Positions 10,446 to 19,886 of a stretch of 64,000 nt of DNA are shown one piece after another. The notes under the pieces are model-generated. The model saw nothing but the letters and a program-made list of their open reading frames with translations, was not told where the DNA came from and ran no database searches. Within the stretch, counting starts at the first letter, position 1. Every line of letters starts with the position of its first letter. The stretch comes from Lysobacter arseniciresistens ZS79 (GTDB taxonomy: Bacteria > Pseudomonadota > Gammaproteobacteria > Xanthomonadales > Xanthomonadaceae). The translations under genes and the position numbers were made by a program. The DNA lies in assembly GCF_000768335.1 (NCBI RefSeq), contig NZ_AVPT01000012.1, positions 1 through 64,000 of the forward strand, in the 5' to 3' direction.

Positions 10446-10498
10446 GCACGGGCGGGTTGCCCGTGCGCCTGGGCCGCGGGCGGGCCGGCAGCCCGCCC
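10446..10498 (-). promoter_or_regulatory. Twin perfect hairpins between the two pilus subunit genes
   Basis: Two adjacent stems of 8 bp, each with a 5-nt loop: 10478-10485 pairs with 10491-10498, and 10446-10453 pairs with 10459-10466. No U-tract follows either. In this position they could stabilise the upstream subunit mRNA or dampen transcription into the distal genes, so that the first subunit is made in excess. Confidence 0.6.
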
Positions 10499-10510
10499 GA
10501 AGCCGGTCCG

Positions 10511-11026
10511 TCAGAACGTCACGGTGGCGGTGATGGTGTCGCTGTAGTTGCCGGCCAGCGCGGTGCCCGGGATGGTCGCGGTGGCCAGGACGGTGTGCGG
10601 CTGGTCGTACGGTGCGCCGGTGCCGAAGCCGGTGCCGGTGCCGGTCTCGGTGTCGGTGCCGGCGGTCTCGCCCCAGACCTGCGACGGTGCGGATCCGCGG
10701 TACAGCTGGTACGGGATGGTCGCGGTGCCGCCGTCGATCTGCATCTGGCGGGCGCCGATGTCGTTGCCGCTGTGCTGGCCGGCGTCCAGCGCGAGGTTGT
10801 AGGTGGTGCCGACCGAGCACTGCACGGTCACGCCGCCGGTCGCGTCGACGCTGCCTGCGCTGGCCAGGACGTTGGTGCCGAACGAGATGTTCTGGGTGGA
10901 GGTCACGTCGCAGGACTCGGCGATCGAGATCGTGACGTCGAAGGTCTGGTTGTCGGCGGCGTGGGCCGGGGCGATGGCGGCGGCCGACAGGGCAACGGCG
11001 ATCAGGGAGGCGTTCACAAGCTTCAT
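10511..11026 (-). CDS. SCPU-domain pilus subunit, probable major subunit
   Basis: A 171-residue secreted protein with signal peptide MKLVNASLIAVALSAAAIAPAHA, one SCPU domain (FDVTISIAESCDVTSTQNISFGTNV onward) and a donor-strand C-terminus YSDTITATVTF. As first gene of the operon with a good ribosome-binding site (GGAG, 9-nt gap), it is the best candidate for the major subunit. A Thr/Gly stretch (TDTETGTGTGFGTG, DNA about 10615-10660) is encoded by GT-dipeptide 6-bp repeats that could vary in number without frameshift. The upstream Met at 11101 would spoil the signal peptide. Confidence 0.9.
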   Translation of the reverse strand: MKLVNASLIAVALSAAAIAPAHAADNQTFDVTISIAESCDVTSTQNISFGTNVLASAGSVDATGGVTVQCSVGTTYNLALDAGQHSGNDIGARQMQIDGGTATIPYQLYRGSAPSQVWGETAGTDTETGTGTGFGTGAPYDQPHTVLATATIPGTALAGNYSDTITATVTF

Positions 11027-11328
11027 CAGGTTGGACTCCGGCGCGGGTCGGCGCTCGACGGGAAAGGACTGCGAACCCCGTCGCAATTCGCGTGCCAACA
11101 ATTTGTCGGAGTTGGGTGCCGGGAAGTTGCCTTAACGAAACGTTCTCAAAGGTGACCGGGCAATAATTGACGTTCGGCGTCACATTTCCGGCTTGAACGG
11201 CATCCCGTTTGTGACGCGACGCCGGTTGCGGTCCCCGGAAAGTGGGACGAGGCGCGGCCCGGCTGGGCGATCGGCCGGGGTAACACGGCTCCGGCCCGGC
11301 GCCGTGCCGAATGGGCGATAATGGCCGG
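11027..11328. promoter_or_regulatory. Divergent intergenic region between the pilus operon and map
   Basis: 302 bp without a gene. It holds an interrupted inverted repeat, GCGTCACA (11177-11184) and TGTGACGC (11210-11217), spaced by 25 bp, and a relatively AT-rich block (about 11095-11170) that should contain the pilus promoter; I could not assign a convincing -35/-10 pair there. The map promoter lies at its right edge. Confidence 0.5.
11317..11322 (+). promoter_or_regulatory. Candidate -10 (GATAAT) for a leaderless map transcript
   Basis: GATAAT ends 6 nt before the map ATG at 11329, so the predicted transcription start coincides with the start codon. No Shine-Dalgarno sequence is present. 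No good -35 is visible. Confidence 0.5.
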
Positions 11329-12105
11329 ATGCCAGTGCCCATCAAGACTCCGGAAGAAATCGAGAAGATGCGCATCGCCGGCCGCCTGGCCGCCGAGGTG
11401 CTCCAGGTCGTCGCCCCGCATGTGAAGCCGGGGGTGACCACCGAGGAGCTGGACCGCATCTGCCATGACCACATCGTCGACGTGCAGGGCGCCATCCCCG
11501 CCAACGTCGGCTACAGGGGCTTCCCCAAGACCGTCTGCACCTCGGTCAACAACGTCATCTGCCACGGCATCCCGAGCGAGGCCAAGGTCCTGAAGGACGG
11601 CGACATCGTCAACATCGACGTGACCGTCATCAAGGACGGCTGGCACGGCGACACCAGCCGGATGTTCGTCGCCGGCACCCCGTCGGTGCTGGCCCAGCGG
11701 TTGATCGACGTGACCCGCGAGGCGATGTTCCGCGGCATCCGCGCGGTCAGGCCCGGCGCGACCCTGGGCGACATCGGCCATGCGATCCAGAGCTACGCCG
11801 AGTCCGAGCGCTTCAGCGTGGTGCGCGAGTACTGCGGCCACGGCATCGGCAAGGTCTACCACGACGAGCCGCAGGTGTTGCATTACGGCAACCCGGGCCA
11901 GGGCCTCGTGCTGCAGCCGGGGATGACCTTCACCATCGAACCGATGATCAATGCCGGCAAGCGCCACACGCGGCTGCTCCCCGACGGCTGGACCGTGGTC
12001 ACCAAGGACCGCTCGCTGTCGGCGCAGTGGGAGCACATGGTGGCCGTCACCGATGACGGGGTCGAGATCCTGACCCGCGTGCCCGGCGACGACAACGACC
12101 TGTGA
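11329..12105 (+). CDS. map: Methionine aminopeptidase, type I
   Basis: Removes the N-terminal Met from nascent proteins in the cytoplasm. The 258-residue protein has the full metal site at the same numbering as the E. coli enzyme: D97, D108, H171, E204, E235, plus H79. Signature stretches are YRGFPKTVCTSVNNVICHGIP and REYCGHGIGKVYHDEPQVLHY. ATG 11329 is preferred over the in-frame ATG at 11311 because homology starts at MPVPIKTPEEI and because 11311 lies upstream of the -10-like element. It is the first gene of a run with glnD and dapD. Confidence 0.96.
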   Translation: MPVPIKTPEEIEKMRIAGRLAAEVLQVVAPHVKPGVTTEELDRICHDHIVDVQGAIPANVGYRGFPKTVCTSVNNVICHGIPSEAKVLKDGDIVNIDVTVIKDGWHGDTSRMFVAGTPSVLAQRLIDVTREAMFRGIRAVRPGATLGDIGHAIQSYAESERFSVVREYCGHGIGKVYHDEPQVLHYGNPGQGLVLQPGMTFTIEPMINAGKRHTRLLPDGWTVVTKDRSLSAQWEHMVAVTDDGVEILTRVPGDDNDL

Positions 12106-12113
12106 GCCCCGCC

Positions 12114-14753
12114 ATGCCCGCCGACCGGACGACGATCGGCCCGGCCGGGCAACCGGGGCCCGCTGACGTCGACGACGCCGGCTGGGCCGCGCTCGCACGC
12201 GAGGAGCTGGCGACGGCCGACGCCGGCTTCGCCGCCCGCTTCGACCAGGGCGGCGAGATCGACCGCCTGCTGGCCGAGCGCGCCGCCGCGGTCGACGCGC
12301 TGGTGCAGGCGGCGTGGCAGCGGGCGATCCCGCTGGAGGCCGAGCTGGCCCTGTTCGCGGTCGGCGGCTATGGCCGCGGCGAGCTCTACCCCCAGTCCGA
12401 CATCGACCTGCTGGTGATGGCCGCGCCGGCCCACTCGCAGGCGCACGCCGACTCGCTGGCGCGGCTGTTCGCGCTGCTGTGGGACTGCGGCCTGCCGGTC
12501 GGCCACGCGGTGCGCTCGCTGGAGCAGTGCACTGAGGCCGCGGTGGGGGACATTACCGTGCTGACCGCGCTGCTGGAGGCCCGCCCGCTGGCCGCCAACG
12601 AGCACGAGCGGCGCGAGCTGCAGTCGGCGGTTTCGCCGCGGCAGGTCTGGCCGCCGCAGGCGTTCTTCGAGGCCAAGCGCGACGAGCTGCTGGAGCGCCA
12701 TGCCCGCTACGGCGACACCGCCGACAACCTCGAACCCAACCTCAAGGAAGGCCCCGGTGGCCTGCGCGACGTGCAGACCCTGCACTGGATCGCGCTGCGG
12801 GTGATCGGCACCGCCGACATGGAGTCGCTGGTCGCGTTCGGCCAGCTCGGCGCCGACGAGGTCGCCACCATCGAGCGCGAGCGACGCGCGCTGGCGCGGC
12901 TGCGCTACGGCCTGCACCTGGTCGCCGGCAAGCGCGAGGAGCGGTTGCGGTTCGACTACCAGAAGTTGCTGGCGGCGCGGCTGGGATTCGAGGACGCCGG
13001 CGGCACGCTCGCGGTCGAGCAGATGATGCAGGGCTTCTACCGCAGCGCCTCGCTGGTGCTGCGGATCGGCGAGCGGCTGCTGCAGCGGTTCGAGGAGCAG
13101 CTGCAGGGCGAGGCCGAACCCGAGCCGCTGGACGAGCTGTTCGAGCTGCGCCGTGGCTACCTCGCCGCGCGCGACCCCGACTGGCCGCACGCGCCGGCCG
13201 AGGTGCTGGCGCTGTTCGAGACCTGGGCGCGCCGCGGCGAGACCCGTGGCCTGCACTCGCACACCGCCCGCGCGCTGGCCGAGGCGCTGCCGCGGTTCCC
13301 CGCCTACGACCGTGCCGACGACGCCCTGCGCGAGCGGTTCATGGGGCTGCTGCGCGGCGCCCAGCCGGTCCGCAGCCTGACCCGCATGGCCCGCCTGGGT
13401 GTGCTGGGGCGCTGGATCCCGGCGTTCCAGAAGGTGTCGGGGCGGATGCAGTTCGACCTGTTCCACGTCTACACCGTCGACCAGCACACGCTGGCGGTGC
13501 TCAAGTACATGCAGGCCTTCGCCTCGGGCGAGCGCGATCCGCGGTTCGCCCTCGTCCACGAGGCCTGGCCGCGGCTGCGCAAGCCGGAACTGCTTCTGCT
13601 GGCCGGCCTGTTCCACGACATCGCCAAGGGCCGCGGCGGTGATCATTCCGAACTCGGCGCCGACGACGCCCGTGTGTTCTGCCTGGCGATGGGGCTGGGC
13701 GAGTCCGAGGCGGCGCTGGTCGAGTGGCTGGTGCGCAGGCACCTGTTGATGTCGATGACGGCGCAGAAGCAGGACATCGCCGACCCCGACGTGATCCACC
13801 GTTTCGCCACCGAGGTGGCCGACCGCGAGCGGCTCGACCACCTCTACCTGCTGACCTGCGCCGACATCGCCGGCACCTCGCCCAAGCTGTGGAACGCGTG
13901 GAAGGACCGGCTGCTGGCCGACCTCTACAGCGCCACCCGGCTGGCGCTGCGGCGCGGGCTGGAGCACCCGCTGGCGGCCGAGGAGCGCGGCGCCGAGACC
14001 CGCACCGCGGTGCGGGCGATGCTGGCCGAAAGCGGCGTGGACGATGAGATGGTGGCGGCGCTGTTCGAGCGCATGCCGGCGGTCGGCTTCCAGCGCGGGC
14101 GGGCCGACCAGCTCGCCTGGCAGGCCGATGCGCTGCGCGAATCCACCGTCGGCGCGACCGTCGTCCGGGTGCGGCCGGTGCCGGCCCACGCCGGCGCGCT
14201 GGAAGTGTTCGTCCACGCGCCGGACGCCGATGGCCTGTTCGCCGCCATCGTCGCCACCCTCGACCGCGCCGGCCTGGCGATCCAGCAGGCGCGCGTGCTC
14301 GACGGCCCGGGCGACACGATCTTCGACACCTTCGAGGTGATCCCGGCCGACAGCCGCCACCTGCCGGTCGCCGCCGACGTCGAGCAGCGGCTCGCGCGCG
14401 CGCTGGCCGGACCGCTCGAAGGGATCCGTCCCGCGCGGCGCACGCTGCCGCGCCACCTGCGCCACTTCCGCATCGCGCCGAAGATCGCCTTCGACGACGG
14501 CGAGCTTGGCCGCACCACGCTCAGCCTGGTCTGCACCGACCGCCCCGGCCTGCTGGCCGACGTCGCCCAGGCGCTGCGCAACCAGCACATGCGCGTGCAC
14601 GACGCACGCATCGCGACCTTCGGCGAGCGCGCCGAGGACGTGTTCCAGATCACCGCCACCACCAGCGACGGCCGCGACCGGCCGCTGGACCCCGCACGGC
14701 AGCAGGCGCTCAGCGAGGCGCTGCTGGCCTGCCTTGAAGGAGAAGCACGATGA
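12114..14753 (+). CDS. glnD: Bifunctional uridylyltransferase/uridylyl-removing enzyme
   Basis: Nitrogen sensor that uridylylates and deuridylylates PII proteins. About 880 residues: nucleotidyltransferase domain with [20 protein letters not shown] (about 80-100), GlnE-like middle, HD domain with [16 protein letters not shown] (about 498-514), and two C-terminal ACT domains ([20 protein letters not shown] and [19 protein letters not shown]) that sense glutamine. A GTG at 12102 overlaps the map stop (GTGA) and is an alternative start; neither has a ribosome-binding site. It overlaps dapD by 4 bp at its end. Confidence 0.96.
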   Translation: MPADRTTIGPAGQPGPADVDDAGWAALAREELATADAGFAARFDQGGEIDRLLAERAAAVDALVQAAWQRAIPLEAELALFAVGGYGRGELYPQSDIDLLVMAAPAHSQAHADSLARLFALLWDCGLPVGHAVRSLEQCTEAAVGDITVLTALLEARPLAANEHERRELQSAVSPRQVWPPQAFFEAKRDELLERHARYGDTADNLEPNLKEGPGGLRDVQTLHWIALRVIGTADMESLVAFGQLGADEVATIERERRALARLRYGLHLVAGKREERLRFDYQKLLAARLGFEDAGGTLAVEQMMQGFYRSASLVLRIGERLLQRFEEQLQGEAEPEPLDELFELRRGYLAARDPDWPHAPAEVLALFETWARRGETRGLHSHTARALAEALPRFPAYDRADDALRERFMGLLRGAQPVRSLTRMARLGVLGRWIPAFQKVSGRMQFDLFHVYTVDQHTLAVLKYMQAFASGERDPRFALVHEAWPRLRKPELLLLAGLFHDIAKGRGGDHSELGADDARVFCLAMGLGESEAALVEWLVRRHLLMSMTAQKQDIADPDVIHRFATEVADRERLDHLYLLTCADIAGTSPKLWNAWKDRLLADLYSATRLALRRGLEHPLAAEERGAETRTAVRAMLAESGVDDEMVAALFERMPAVGFQRGRADQLAWQADALRESTVGATVVRVRPVPAHAGALEVFVHAPDADGLFAAIVATLDRAGLAIQQARVLDGPGDTIFDTFEVIPADSRHLPVAADVEQRLARALAGPLEGIRPARRTLPRHLRHFRIAPKIAFDDGELGRTTLSLVCTDRPGLLADVAQALRNQHMRVHDARIATFGERAEDVFQITATTSDGRDRPLDPARQQALSEALLACLEGEAR

Positions 14754-15676
14754 GTCCGCCAAAGAAGGCCCCCGCACGGAAGTCGCCCGCGAAGTCGCCC
14801 GCGAAGAAGGCGCCTGCCCGCAAGGCGGCGCCGCCGGTGTCGCCCACCGACGAATTGCGGGTGGTGATCGAAAGCGCGTTCGAGCGGCGCACGATGCTGA
14901 CGCCGGAGGAAGTGGAAGGTTCCACCCGACCCACCGTCGAGCGCGTCATCGAGGGGATCGAGAGCGGCGAGTTCCGCGTCGCCGAGCCGGACGGGCAGGG
15001 CGGCTGGAAGGTCAACGAGTGGCTCAAGAAGGCGGTGCTGCTGTACTTCCGCACGCAGGACATGGAGGTGGTCGAGGCCGATCCGGCGCCGTTCTGGGAC
15101 AAGATCCCGGCGCGTTTCGCCGACTTCGACGAACCCGCGTTCCGCCAGCTCGGCGCGCGCGTGGTGCCGGGCGCGATCGTCCGCCGCGGCGCGCACATCG
15201 GCAAGGACGTGGTGCTGATGCCGAGCTTCGTCAACATCGGCGCGCACGTCGGCGAGGGCACGATGGTCGACACCTGGGCCACGGTCGGTTCTTGCGCGCA
15301 GATCGGCAAGCACTGCCACCTGTCCGGCGGCGCGGGCATCGGCGGGGTGCTGGAGCCGCTGCAGGCGACGCCGACGATCATCGAGGACCATTGCTTCATC
15401 GGTGCGCGTTCGGAGGTGGTCGAAGGTTTCGTGGTCGGCCACCACAGCGTGATCGGGATGGGCGTGTTCCTCGGCCAGAGCACGCGCGTCTACGACCGTG
15501 CGACCGGCGAGATCAGCTACGGATCGGTGCCGCCGTACAGCGTGGTGGTGTCGGGCCAGCTGCCGGCGAAGGACGGTTCGCACTCGCTGTACTGCGCGGT
15601 GATCGTCAAGAAGGTCGACGCGAAGACGCGGGCCAAGACCAGCATCAACGATCTGCTGCGCGGGCTGGCTGACTGA
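14750..15676 (+). CDS. dapD: Tetrahydrodipicolinate N-succinyltransferase
   Basis: Transfers succinyl from succinyl-CoA in the succinylase branch of lysine/diaminopimelate synthesis. The core shows the N-terminal helical domain, then a left-handed beta-helix of hexapeptide repeats ([46 protein letters not shown]). At 308 residues it is about 30 longer than the E. coli enzyme because of a Lys/Ala/Pro-rich N-terminal tail (residues 1-30, [16 protein letters not shown]). Homology begins near [15 protein letters not shown]. The ATG overlaps the glnD stop (ATGA). dapE follows two genes later. Confidence 0.96.
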   Translation: MSPPKKAPARKSPAKSPAKKAPARKAAPPVSPTDELRVVIESAFERRTMLTPEEVEGSTRPTVERVIEGIESGEFRVAEPDGQGGWKVNEWLKKAVLLYFRTQDMEVVEADPAPFWDKIPARFADFDEPAFRQLGARVVPGAIVRRGAHIGKDVVLMPSFVNIGAHVGEGTMVDTWATVGSCAQIGKHCHLSGGAGIGGVLEPLQATPTIIEDHCFIGARSEVVEGFVVGHHSVIGMGVFLGQSTRVYDRATGEISYGSVPPYSVVVSGQLPAKDGSHSLYCAVIVKKVDAKTRAKTSINDLLRGLAD

Positions 15677-15678
15677 GC

Positions 15679-16035
15679 ATGGCCACGCTCTATGGTCTGA
15701 AGAACTGCGATACGTGCCGGAAGGCGCGCAAATGGCTGGACCGCTTCGGCGTCGGGCATGGATTCGTCGACTACCGCGACGAGCCGCGGACGCCGGAGGA
15801 GTTCGTCGCCTGGAAGGACGCGCTCGGCGGCTGGGACGCGATGATCAACAAGTCGTCGACGACGTGGCGGCAGCTGCCGGAGCATCGCAAGGCGCCGGGC
15901 AGTGACGCCGAGTGGAAACTACTGCTACGCGAGTACCCGCAACTGGTGCGCCGCCCGGTGGTGGTCACGGGCGACGGCGTGGTCACCCAGGGCTTCAGCG
16001 ACAACGGTTTCAAGAAGCGCTTCGGCGTCGGCTGA
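15679..16035 (+). CDS. ArsC/Spx-family reductase (YffB-like)
   Basis: A 118-residue thioredoxin-fold protein of the ArsC/Spx/YffB family, cytoplasmic. MATLYGLKNCDTCRKARKWLD has a CxxC-type active site (CDTC, residues 10-13), and RPVVVTGDGVVTQGFSDNGF matches the family C-terminus. In E. coli yffB also precedes dapE, so the neighbourhood supports the YffB subgroup over true arsenate reductase. It starts 2 bp after the dapD stop and is probably co-transcribed with it. Its physiological substrate is not established. Confidence 0.88.
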   Translation: MATLYGLKNCDTCRKARKWLDRFGVGHGFVDYRDEPRTPEEFVAWKDALGGWDAMINKSSTTWRQLPEHRKAPGSDAEWKLLLREYPQLVRRPVVVTGDGVVTQGFSDNGFKKRFGVG

Positions 16036-16062
16036 GCCCGCGCAAGCGCGATCCACGCTCGT

Positions 16063-16139
16063 GTAGGAGCGGCTTCAGCCGCGATCGTGGAGTCGGCGTG
16101 TGCGCACGGTTACTCAATCGCGGCTGAAGCCGCTCCTAC
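16063..16139. repeat. REP-type inverted repeat, copy 2 (before dapE)
   Basis: Two perfectly inverted 22-bp arms (16063-16084 and 16118-16139) separated by 33 bp; arm 1 is identical to arm 1 of the copy at 4042. It fills the gap between the YffB-like gene and dapE and ends 21 bp before the dapE start. Confidence 0.85.
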
Positions 16140-16148
16140 GACGACAGG

Positions 16149-16154
16149 TAACCT
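16149..16154 (+). promoter_or_regulatory. Candidate -10 (TAACCT) close to the dapE start
   Basis: TAACCT ends 6 nt before the ATG at 16161, the same spacing as at map and the PCuAC gene, consistent with a leaderless mRNA. The hexamer is a weak match; AGGT in the same stretch could instead be a poor ribosome-binding site. Confidence 0.3.
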
Positions 16155-16160
16155 CTCCGC

Positions 16161-17297
16161 ATGTCCGACGTCCTCCAACTCACCCAGGACCTGATCGCCC
16201 TGCCGTCGGTCACGCCCGACGACGCCGGTTGCCAAACGCTGATCGCCAACCGTCTCGCGGCCGCCGGCTTCGCCTGCGAGCACCTGCGCTTCGGCGCGGT
16301 CGACAACCTGTGGGCCACGCACGGGAGCGACGGCGATGGGCCGACGCTGGTGCTGCTCGGCCACACCGACGTGGTGCCGCCCGGCCCGCGCGAGGCGTGG
16401 GCGAGCGATCCGTTCGCCCCGGAGATCCGCGACGGCGTCCTGTACGGTCGCGGCGCCGCCGACATGAAGGGCAGCGTTGCGGCGTTCGTGGTCGCGGCGG
16501 AGCGCTTCGTCGCCGCGCACCCCGGGCACCCCGGCCGGCTCGCGCTGCTGCTGACCTCGGACGAGGAAGGCGACGCGATCGACGGTGTCCGCCAGGTCGC
16601 GCAGCTGTTCCGCGAGCGCGGCGAGCGGCTCGACTGGTGCATCACCGGGGAGCCGTCGTCGACCGCGCGGTTGGGTGACCTGCTGCGGGTCGGCCGGCGC
16701 GGTTCCCTCACCGGAACGCTGACGGTGCGCGGCGTGCAGGGCCACGTGGCGTATCCGGACAAGGCGCGCAATCCCGTCCACCAGGCGCTGCCGGCGCTGG
16801 CCGAACTGGCCGCGCGGCGTTGGGACGACGGCTTCGAGACCTTCCCGCCGACCAGCCTGCAGATCAGCAACGTCGATGCCGGTACCGGCGCCAGCAACGT
16901 GATCCCGGGCGAGCTGCGGGTGCTGTTCAACCTGCGCTACAACCCGCACTGGGATGCACCGCGGCTGGAGGCCGAGTGCGAGGCGGTGCTGGCGCGGCAC
17001 GGGCTGGACTACGCGCTGTACTGGCACCGCAGCGGCGAGCCGTTCCACACACCCGAAGGGCCACTGCGGCAGGCCGCGCGCGAGGTGCTGGCATCGTTTG
17101 CCGGTGCGCCGCCGGAGGAGAGCACCGGCGGCGGCACCTCCGATGCGCGCTTCATCGCGCCGCTGGGCGCGCAGTGCATCGAGGTCGGCCCGGTCAACGC
17201 GAGCATCCACCAGGTCGACGAACACGTGCGCGTCGCCGACCTCGAAGCCCTGCCGGATCTCTATTTCGCGCTGATCGAGCGGTTGCTCGCGGACTGA
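16161..17297 (+). CDS. dapE: Succinyl-diaminopimelate desuccinylase
   Basis: Di-zinc amidohydrolase releasing LL-diaminopimelate for lysine and peptidoglycan synthesis. The 378-residue protein shows the M20 ligands H68 ([11 protein letters not shown]), D101 ([10 protein letters not shown]), E135/E136 (TSDEEGDAI), E164 (ITGEPSS) and H350 ([10 protein letters not shown]), with the dimerisation domain around residues 180-290. The 3' end overlaps the convergent M28 peptidase gene by 37 bp. Confidence 0.96.
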   Translation: MSDVLQLTQDLIALPSVTPDDAGCQTLIANRLAAAGFACEHLRFGAVDNLWATHGSDGDGPTLVLLGHTDVVPPGPREAWASDPFAPEIRDGVLYGRGAADMKGSVAAFVVAAERFVAAHPGHPGRLALLLTSDEEGDAIDGVRQVAQLFRERGERLDWCITGEPSSTARLGDLLRVGRRGSLTGTLTVRGVQGHVAYPDKARNPVHQALPALAELAARRWDDGFETFPPTSLQISNVDAGTGASNVIPGELRVLFNLRYNPHWDAPRLEAECEAVLARHGLDYALYWHRSGEPFHTPEGPLRQAAREVLASFAGAPPEESTGGGTSDARFIAPLGAQCIEVGPVNASIHQVDEHVRVADLEALPDLYFALIERLLAD

Positions 17298-19582
17298 TCG
17301 CCGGCGCCGGTGCTGGCGGCCTGCGGCAGCTCGATCGTGGTCCATGCGATCGCCGCATCGCCGCCGCCGATCGGCACGCCGATCGCGTCGCGCGCGGCAG
17401 TTGCGGCGTCCAGCGCCGCCGGCAGGCCGTGGGAGCGGTCGAAGGCATGGAGCGGCCCGGCGTCGAGCGGCAGTTCGAACACGAACACAGCGCCATCGGC
17501 CTCGAGCCCGACCACCGAGATCCCGCGCCACGGCTCGCTGCCGGCATGCCAGCGCGACGTCGCCAGCGGCTGTCCGTCGACGCGCACCGAACCGAGGTCG
17601 ACCGTGCCCGGCAGCATCAGCCCGCCGGTCGTTGCGCCACGTGCCGAACGCAGCCGAACCTGCAGGCGCTGTCGCTCGCCGACCACCTCGCGCTGCTCGA
17701 TCACGACGATTGGCGCCGCCAGCGCCGGGCCCGCCGGCCCCGGCAGGCCACGGGTGCCCCACGGGTTCATCGGTTCGCGCTCGCGGCCGAAGCCGGCGTC
17801 GCGCAGGAACGCCTCCGGCAGCTGCGCGCGTGACTGCGCGAACAGCTGCGAGCCGTCGGGTCCCGCCACCAGCAGCAGGTTGGCCGGGCGCGGGGTATCG
17901 GCATCGAAGGCGGGCCGCGCCAGCGCCAGCAGCGTGCATGCCGCCGCACCGAGCCAGCCCGCTGCGGTCGCGATCGTCGTGCCGCGCGGCAGCGACAGCA
18001 CCGCCGGCAGCAGCGGCAACAGCATGTAGCCGACCACCGCCGGCACCGGCACCAGCCCCTCGTGGCCGACGGCGTCGTACGCGCCCTCGGCGTACGGCAT
18101 CCACAGCAGCGCGGCAGGCAACGCGGCCAGCCCGGCCCACAGCACGGCCCGGCGCGGCGCGACGTGCCCGGCCACCACGCCCACCAGCAGCGGCAGCAGG
18201 CCGATGTGGGCGCCGCCGGGCATCCACAGCACCGCACCGACCGCGATCAGCGCCGACGGCAGCAACGCCGCCCAACCCAACGCGGCCTCACCGCAGAGCC
18301 GGCGCACCAGCCAGCCCAGCGGCACCAGCAACCCAACCGCGAGCAGCAGCATGGCGCCGACCATCGCGCCGCCCTGTGCGGTCCACGTCGCCGGCATCGC
18401 GCCGAGGGCACGCAGCAGCAGGTGGCCGAGCAGGCCGGCCACCAACAGCGCGGCGACGCCGCCCAGCACCAGCCCGCCGGCGACCGGCAGTGCCATCGCG
18501 CGCGCCGCGCGGACCCTCACCAGCCGCCAGCCCAACGCCAGCCAGCCGAGCACCGCCAGCGCCAGCAGCAGCGGGTTCCATGCCACCGGCCAGCCGGCCA
18601 TCACCCCGCCGGGCAGGCTGAAGAAGACCGCGTCGTCCGCGCTCTCCACCGGCGGTTCGGCCGCGGCGAATGCACGCGCCAGCGACAGTGCGTGCTCGCC
18701 GTGGTGCTGCAGCGAGCCCGGGTCGAGGTGGGCGATGTCGTCCAGCGGCGTGTGGTAGCGCGCCGGCGCCCGCGCCCAGGCGAAGTTGGCGCCGGCCAGC
18801 CCGTCGCGCTTGTAGACGGTGAAGTCGGTGTCGTTGGGCAGCGTCCTGTAGATCTCGTACTCCAGCGACGAGCCGGCCGGCGCGGCCAGAGACCGGCGCA
18901 GCAGCTTCGACAGCGCCGCGTTGCCGGCGTGGGTCTCGATCAACAGGCTGGCGCCGGTGGTGCCGCGCGCCTCCAGGTTGACCACCCGGGCGATGTGGGC
19001 GAACGCGGGTTCGCGCACGAAGGCCTCGGCGCCGACCAGTCCCAGCTCCTCGCCGTCGTTGAGCAGCAGCCAGACGTCTCGGGCGGGCGCCGGCCCGGCC
19101 AGCAGCGCCCGCGCGGCCTCGATGACCGCCGCCACGCCGGCGCCGTCGTCGGACGCGCCCGGCCCCGCGGCGACCGAATCGTAATGCGCCGACAGCAGCG
19201 CGGCGTCGTCGGGCGAGGCGCCGGGCACGCGCGCGACGATGTTGTCGACCGTCGCGCAGGTGAAGCCGCCGCAGGCGAAGCGTCGCTGCACCTCCGGCTC
19301 CAGTCCGATCGCGCGCAGCTCGGCGACGATCGCGTCGCGGACCGCGGCGTTGGCGGCGCTGCCGGTGGGGTGGGGACGCTGGTCGCCGAGGATGCGCTCC
19401 AGCACGGCCATTGCCCGCGCGGCGGAAAATTCCGAGGCGGGGGCGTCGGTTCCGGCCGGCGCGGGCGGACGGTTCTGCATGAAACCCAGCCACGTCGCCA
19501 GCGCGAACGCCAGTACGAGGATGGCGGCGATTGCGCGCGGGCTACTTGCATCGCGGCCGCGTTCGATTGAAAGTGTCGGCAT
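17261..19582 (-). CDS. Membrane-anchored M28 family metallopeptidase
   Basis: A 773-residue protein with an N-terminal membrane anchor ([18 protein letters not shown]), a periplasmic M28 aminopeptidase domain and, from about residue 330, several hydrophobic segments followed by a C-terminal soluble domain, as in ER-aminopeptidase-like relatives. Zinc/catalytic residues visible: H133 (SAHYDS), D145 (GASDDGAG), E178-E179 (NDGEELG), E204 (LEARG) and H277 (YHTPLDD). The substrate is unknown. It is convergent with dapE, overlapping it by 37 bp, and divergent from asnB. GGGAA precedes the ATG. Confidence 0.85.
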   Translation of the reverse strand: MPTLSIERGRDASSPRAIAAILVLAFALATWLGFMQNRPPAPAGTDAPASEFSAARAMAVLERILGDQRPHPTGSAANAAVRDAIVAELRAIGLEPEVQRRFACGGFTCATVDNIVARVPGASPDDAALLSAHYDSVAAGPGASDDGAGVAAVIEAARALLAGPAPARDVWLLLNDGEELGLVGAEAFVREPAFAHIARVVNLEARGTTGASLLIETHAGNAALSKLLRRSLAAPAGSSLEYEIYRTLPNDTDFTVYKRDGLAGANFAWARAPARYHTPLDDIAHLDPGSLQHHGEHALSLARAFAAAEPPVESADDAVFFSLPGGVMAGWPVAWNPLLLALAVLGWLALGWRLVRVRAARAMALPVAGGLVLGGVAALLVAGLLGHLLLRALGAMPATWTAQGGAMVGAMLLLAVGLLVPLGWLVRRLCGEAALGWAALLPSALIAVGAVLWMPGGAHIGLLPLLVGVVAGHVAPRRAVLWAGLAALPAALLWMPYAEGAYDAVGHEGLVPVPAVVGYMLLPLLPAVLSLPRGTTIATAAGWLGAAACTLLALARPAFDADTPRPANLLLVAGPDGSQLFAQSRAQLPEAFLRDAGFGREREPMNPWGTRGLPGPAGPALAAPIVVIEQREVVGERQRLQVRLRSARGATTGGLMLPGTVDLGSVRVDGQPLATSRWHAGSEPWRGISVVGLEADGAVFVFELPLDAGPLHAFDRSHGLPAALDAATAARDAIGVPIGGGDAAIAWTTIELPQAASTGAGDQSASNRSISAK

Positions 19583-19609
19583 TGTCTGTTCCCGGCAGGC
19601 CCCACCCGG

Positions 19610-19615
19610 ATCATA
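19610..19615 (-). promoter_or_regulatory. Candidate -10 (TATGAT) for the M28 peptidase gene
   Basis: TATGAT on the minus strand, 27 bp before the start codon. No convincing -35 is visible. Confidence 0.35.
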
Positions 19616-19704
19616 CGGGCGGTTGGCCGGTCACCCCGCCGGGGCGCGTTGATCGATTTCGAAAGGGGCGTGTGCCCGCGTTTCCAGTCCAGGCCGACCC
19701 TCCA

Positions 19705-19767
19705 ATGTCGATGTCCCTCAACAACCGCAGCAATAACAACGCCAGCCCTCCGCAGGCCGGCGATTAG
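19705..19767 (+). CDS. Asparagine-rich leader peptide of asnB
   Basis: A 20-codon reading frame (starts MSMSLNNRSNNNAS, ends in TAG at 19765-19767). Five of seven consecutive codons (19720-19740) are Asn (AAC AAC CGC AGC AAT AAC AAC). The peptide precedes an asparagine synthetase gene and is followed by mutually exclusive hairpins, the hallmark of amino-acid operon attenuation. Starts at ATG 19705 or 19711 are both possible; the ribosome-binding site is weak. It has no role as a protein beyond sensing Asn-tRNA supply; this function is inferred. Confidence 0.75.
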   Translation: MSMSLNNRSNNNASPPQAGD

Positions 19768-19794
19768 CACCTAGTACCCGCTCATCGTTCTCCC

Positions 19795-19824
19795 AGGCCT
19801 GCACTGCGAAGTGCGGGCCTTTTT
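19795..19824 (+). terminator. Attenuator terminator upstream of asnB
   Basis: An 11-bp stem (19795-19805 with 19810-19820, one G-U pair) closed by a GCGA tetraloop and followed by a run of five T at 19820-19824. It lies between the leader peptide and asnB, with no gene end that it would otherwise serve. Confidence 0.9.
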
Positions 19825-19886
19825 GTTGCCGCGACGCAGCTGCCGGTGATCCCCACCACCCAACCACCGCATAAGGAAATCCGCAC

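Larger units (their letters stand above)
19583..19886 (+). promoter_or_regulatory. asnB leader region (attenuator)
   Basis: 304 bp between the divergent M28 and asnB genes. In order it holds an Asn-rich leader peptide (19705-19767), a segment GCAGGCC (19752-19758) at the end of that reading frame, and an intrinsic terminator (19795-19824) 63 bp before asnB. GCAGGCC is perfectly complementary to GGCCTGC (19796-19802), the left arm of the terminator, so it can act as an antiterminator. A ribosome stalled on the Asn codons would leave 19752-19758 free; one that reaches the stop at 19765 would cover it. I could not place the promoter with confidence. Confidence 0.75.
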
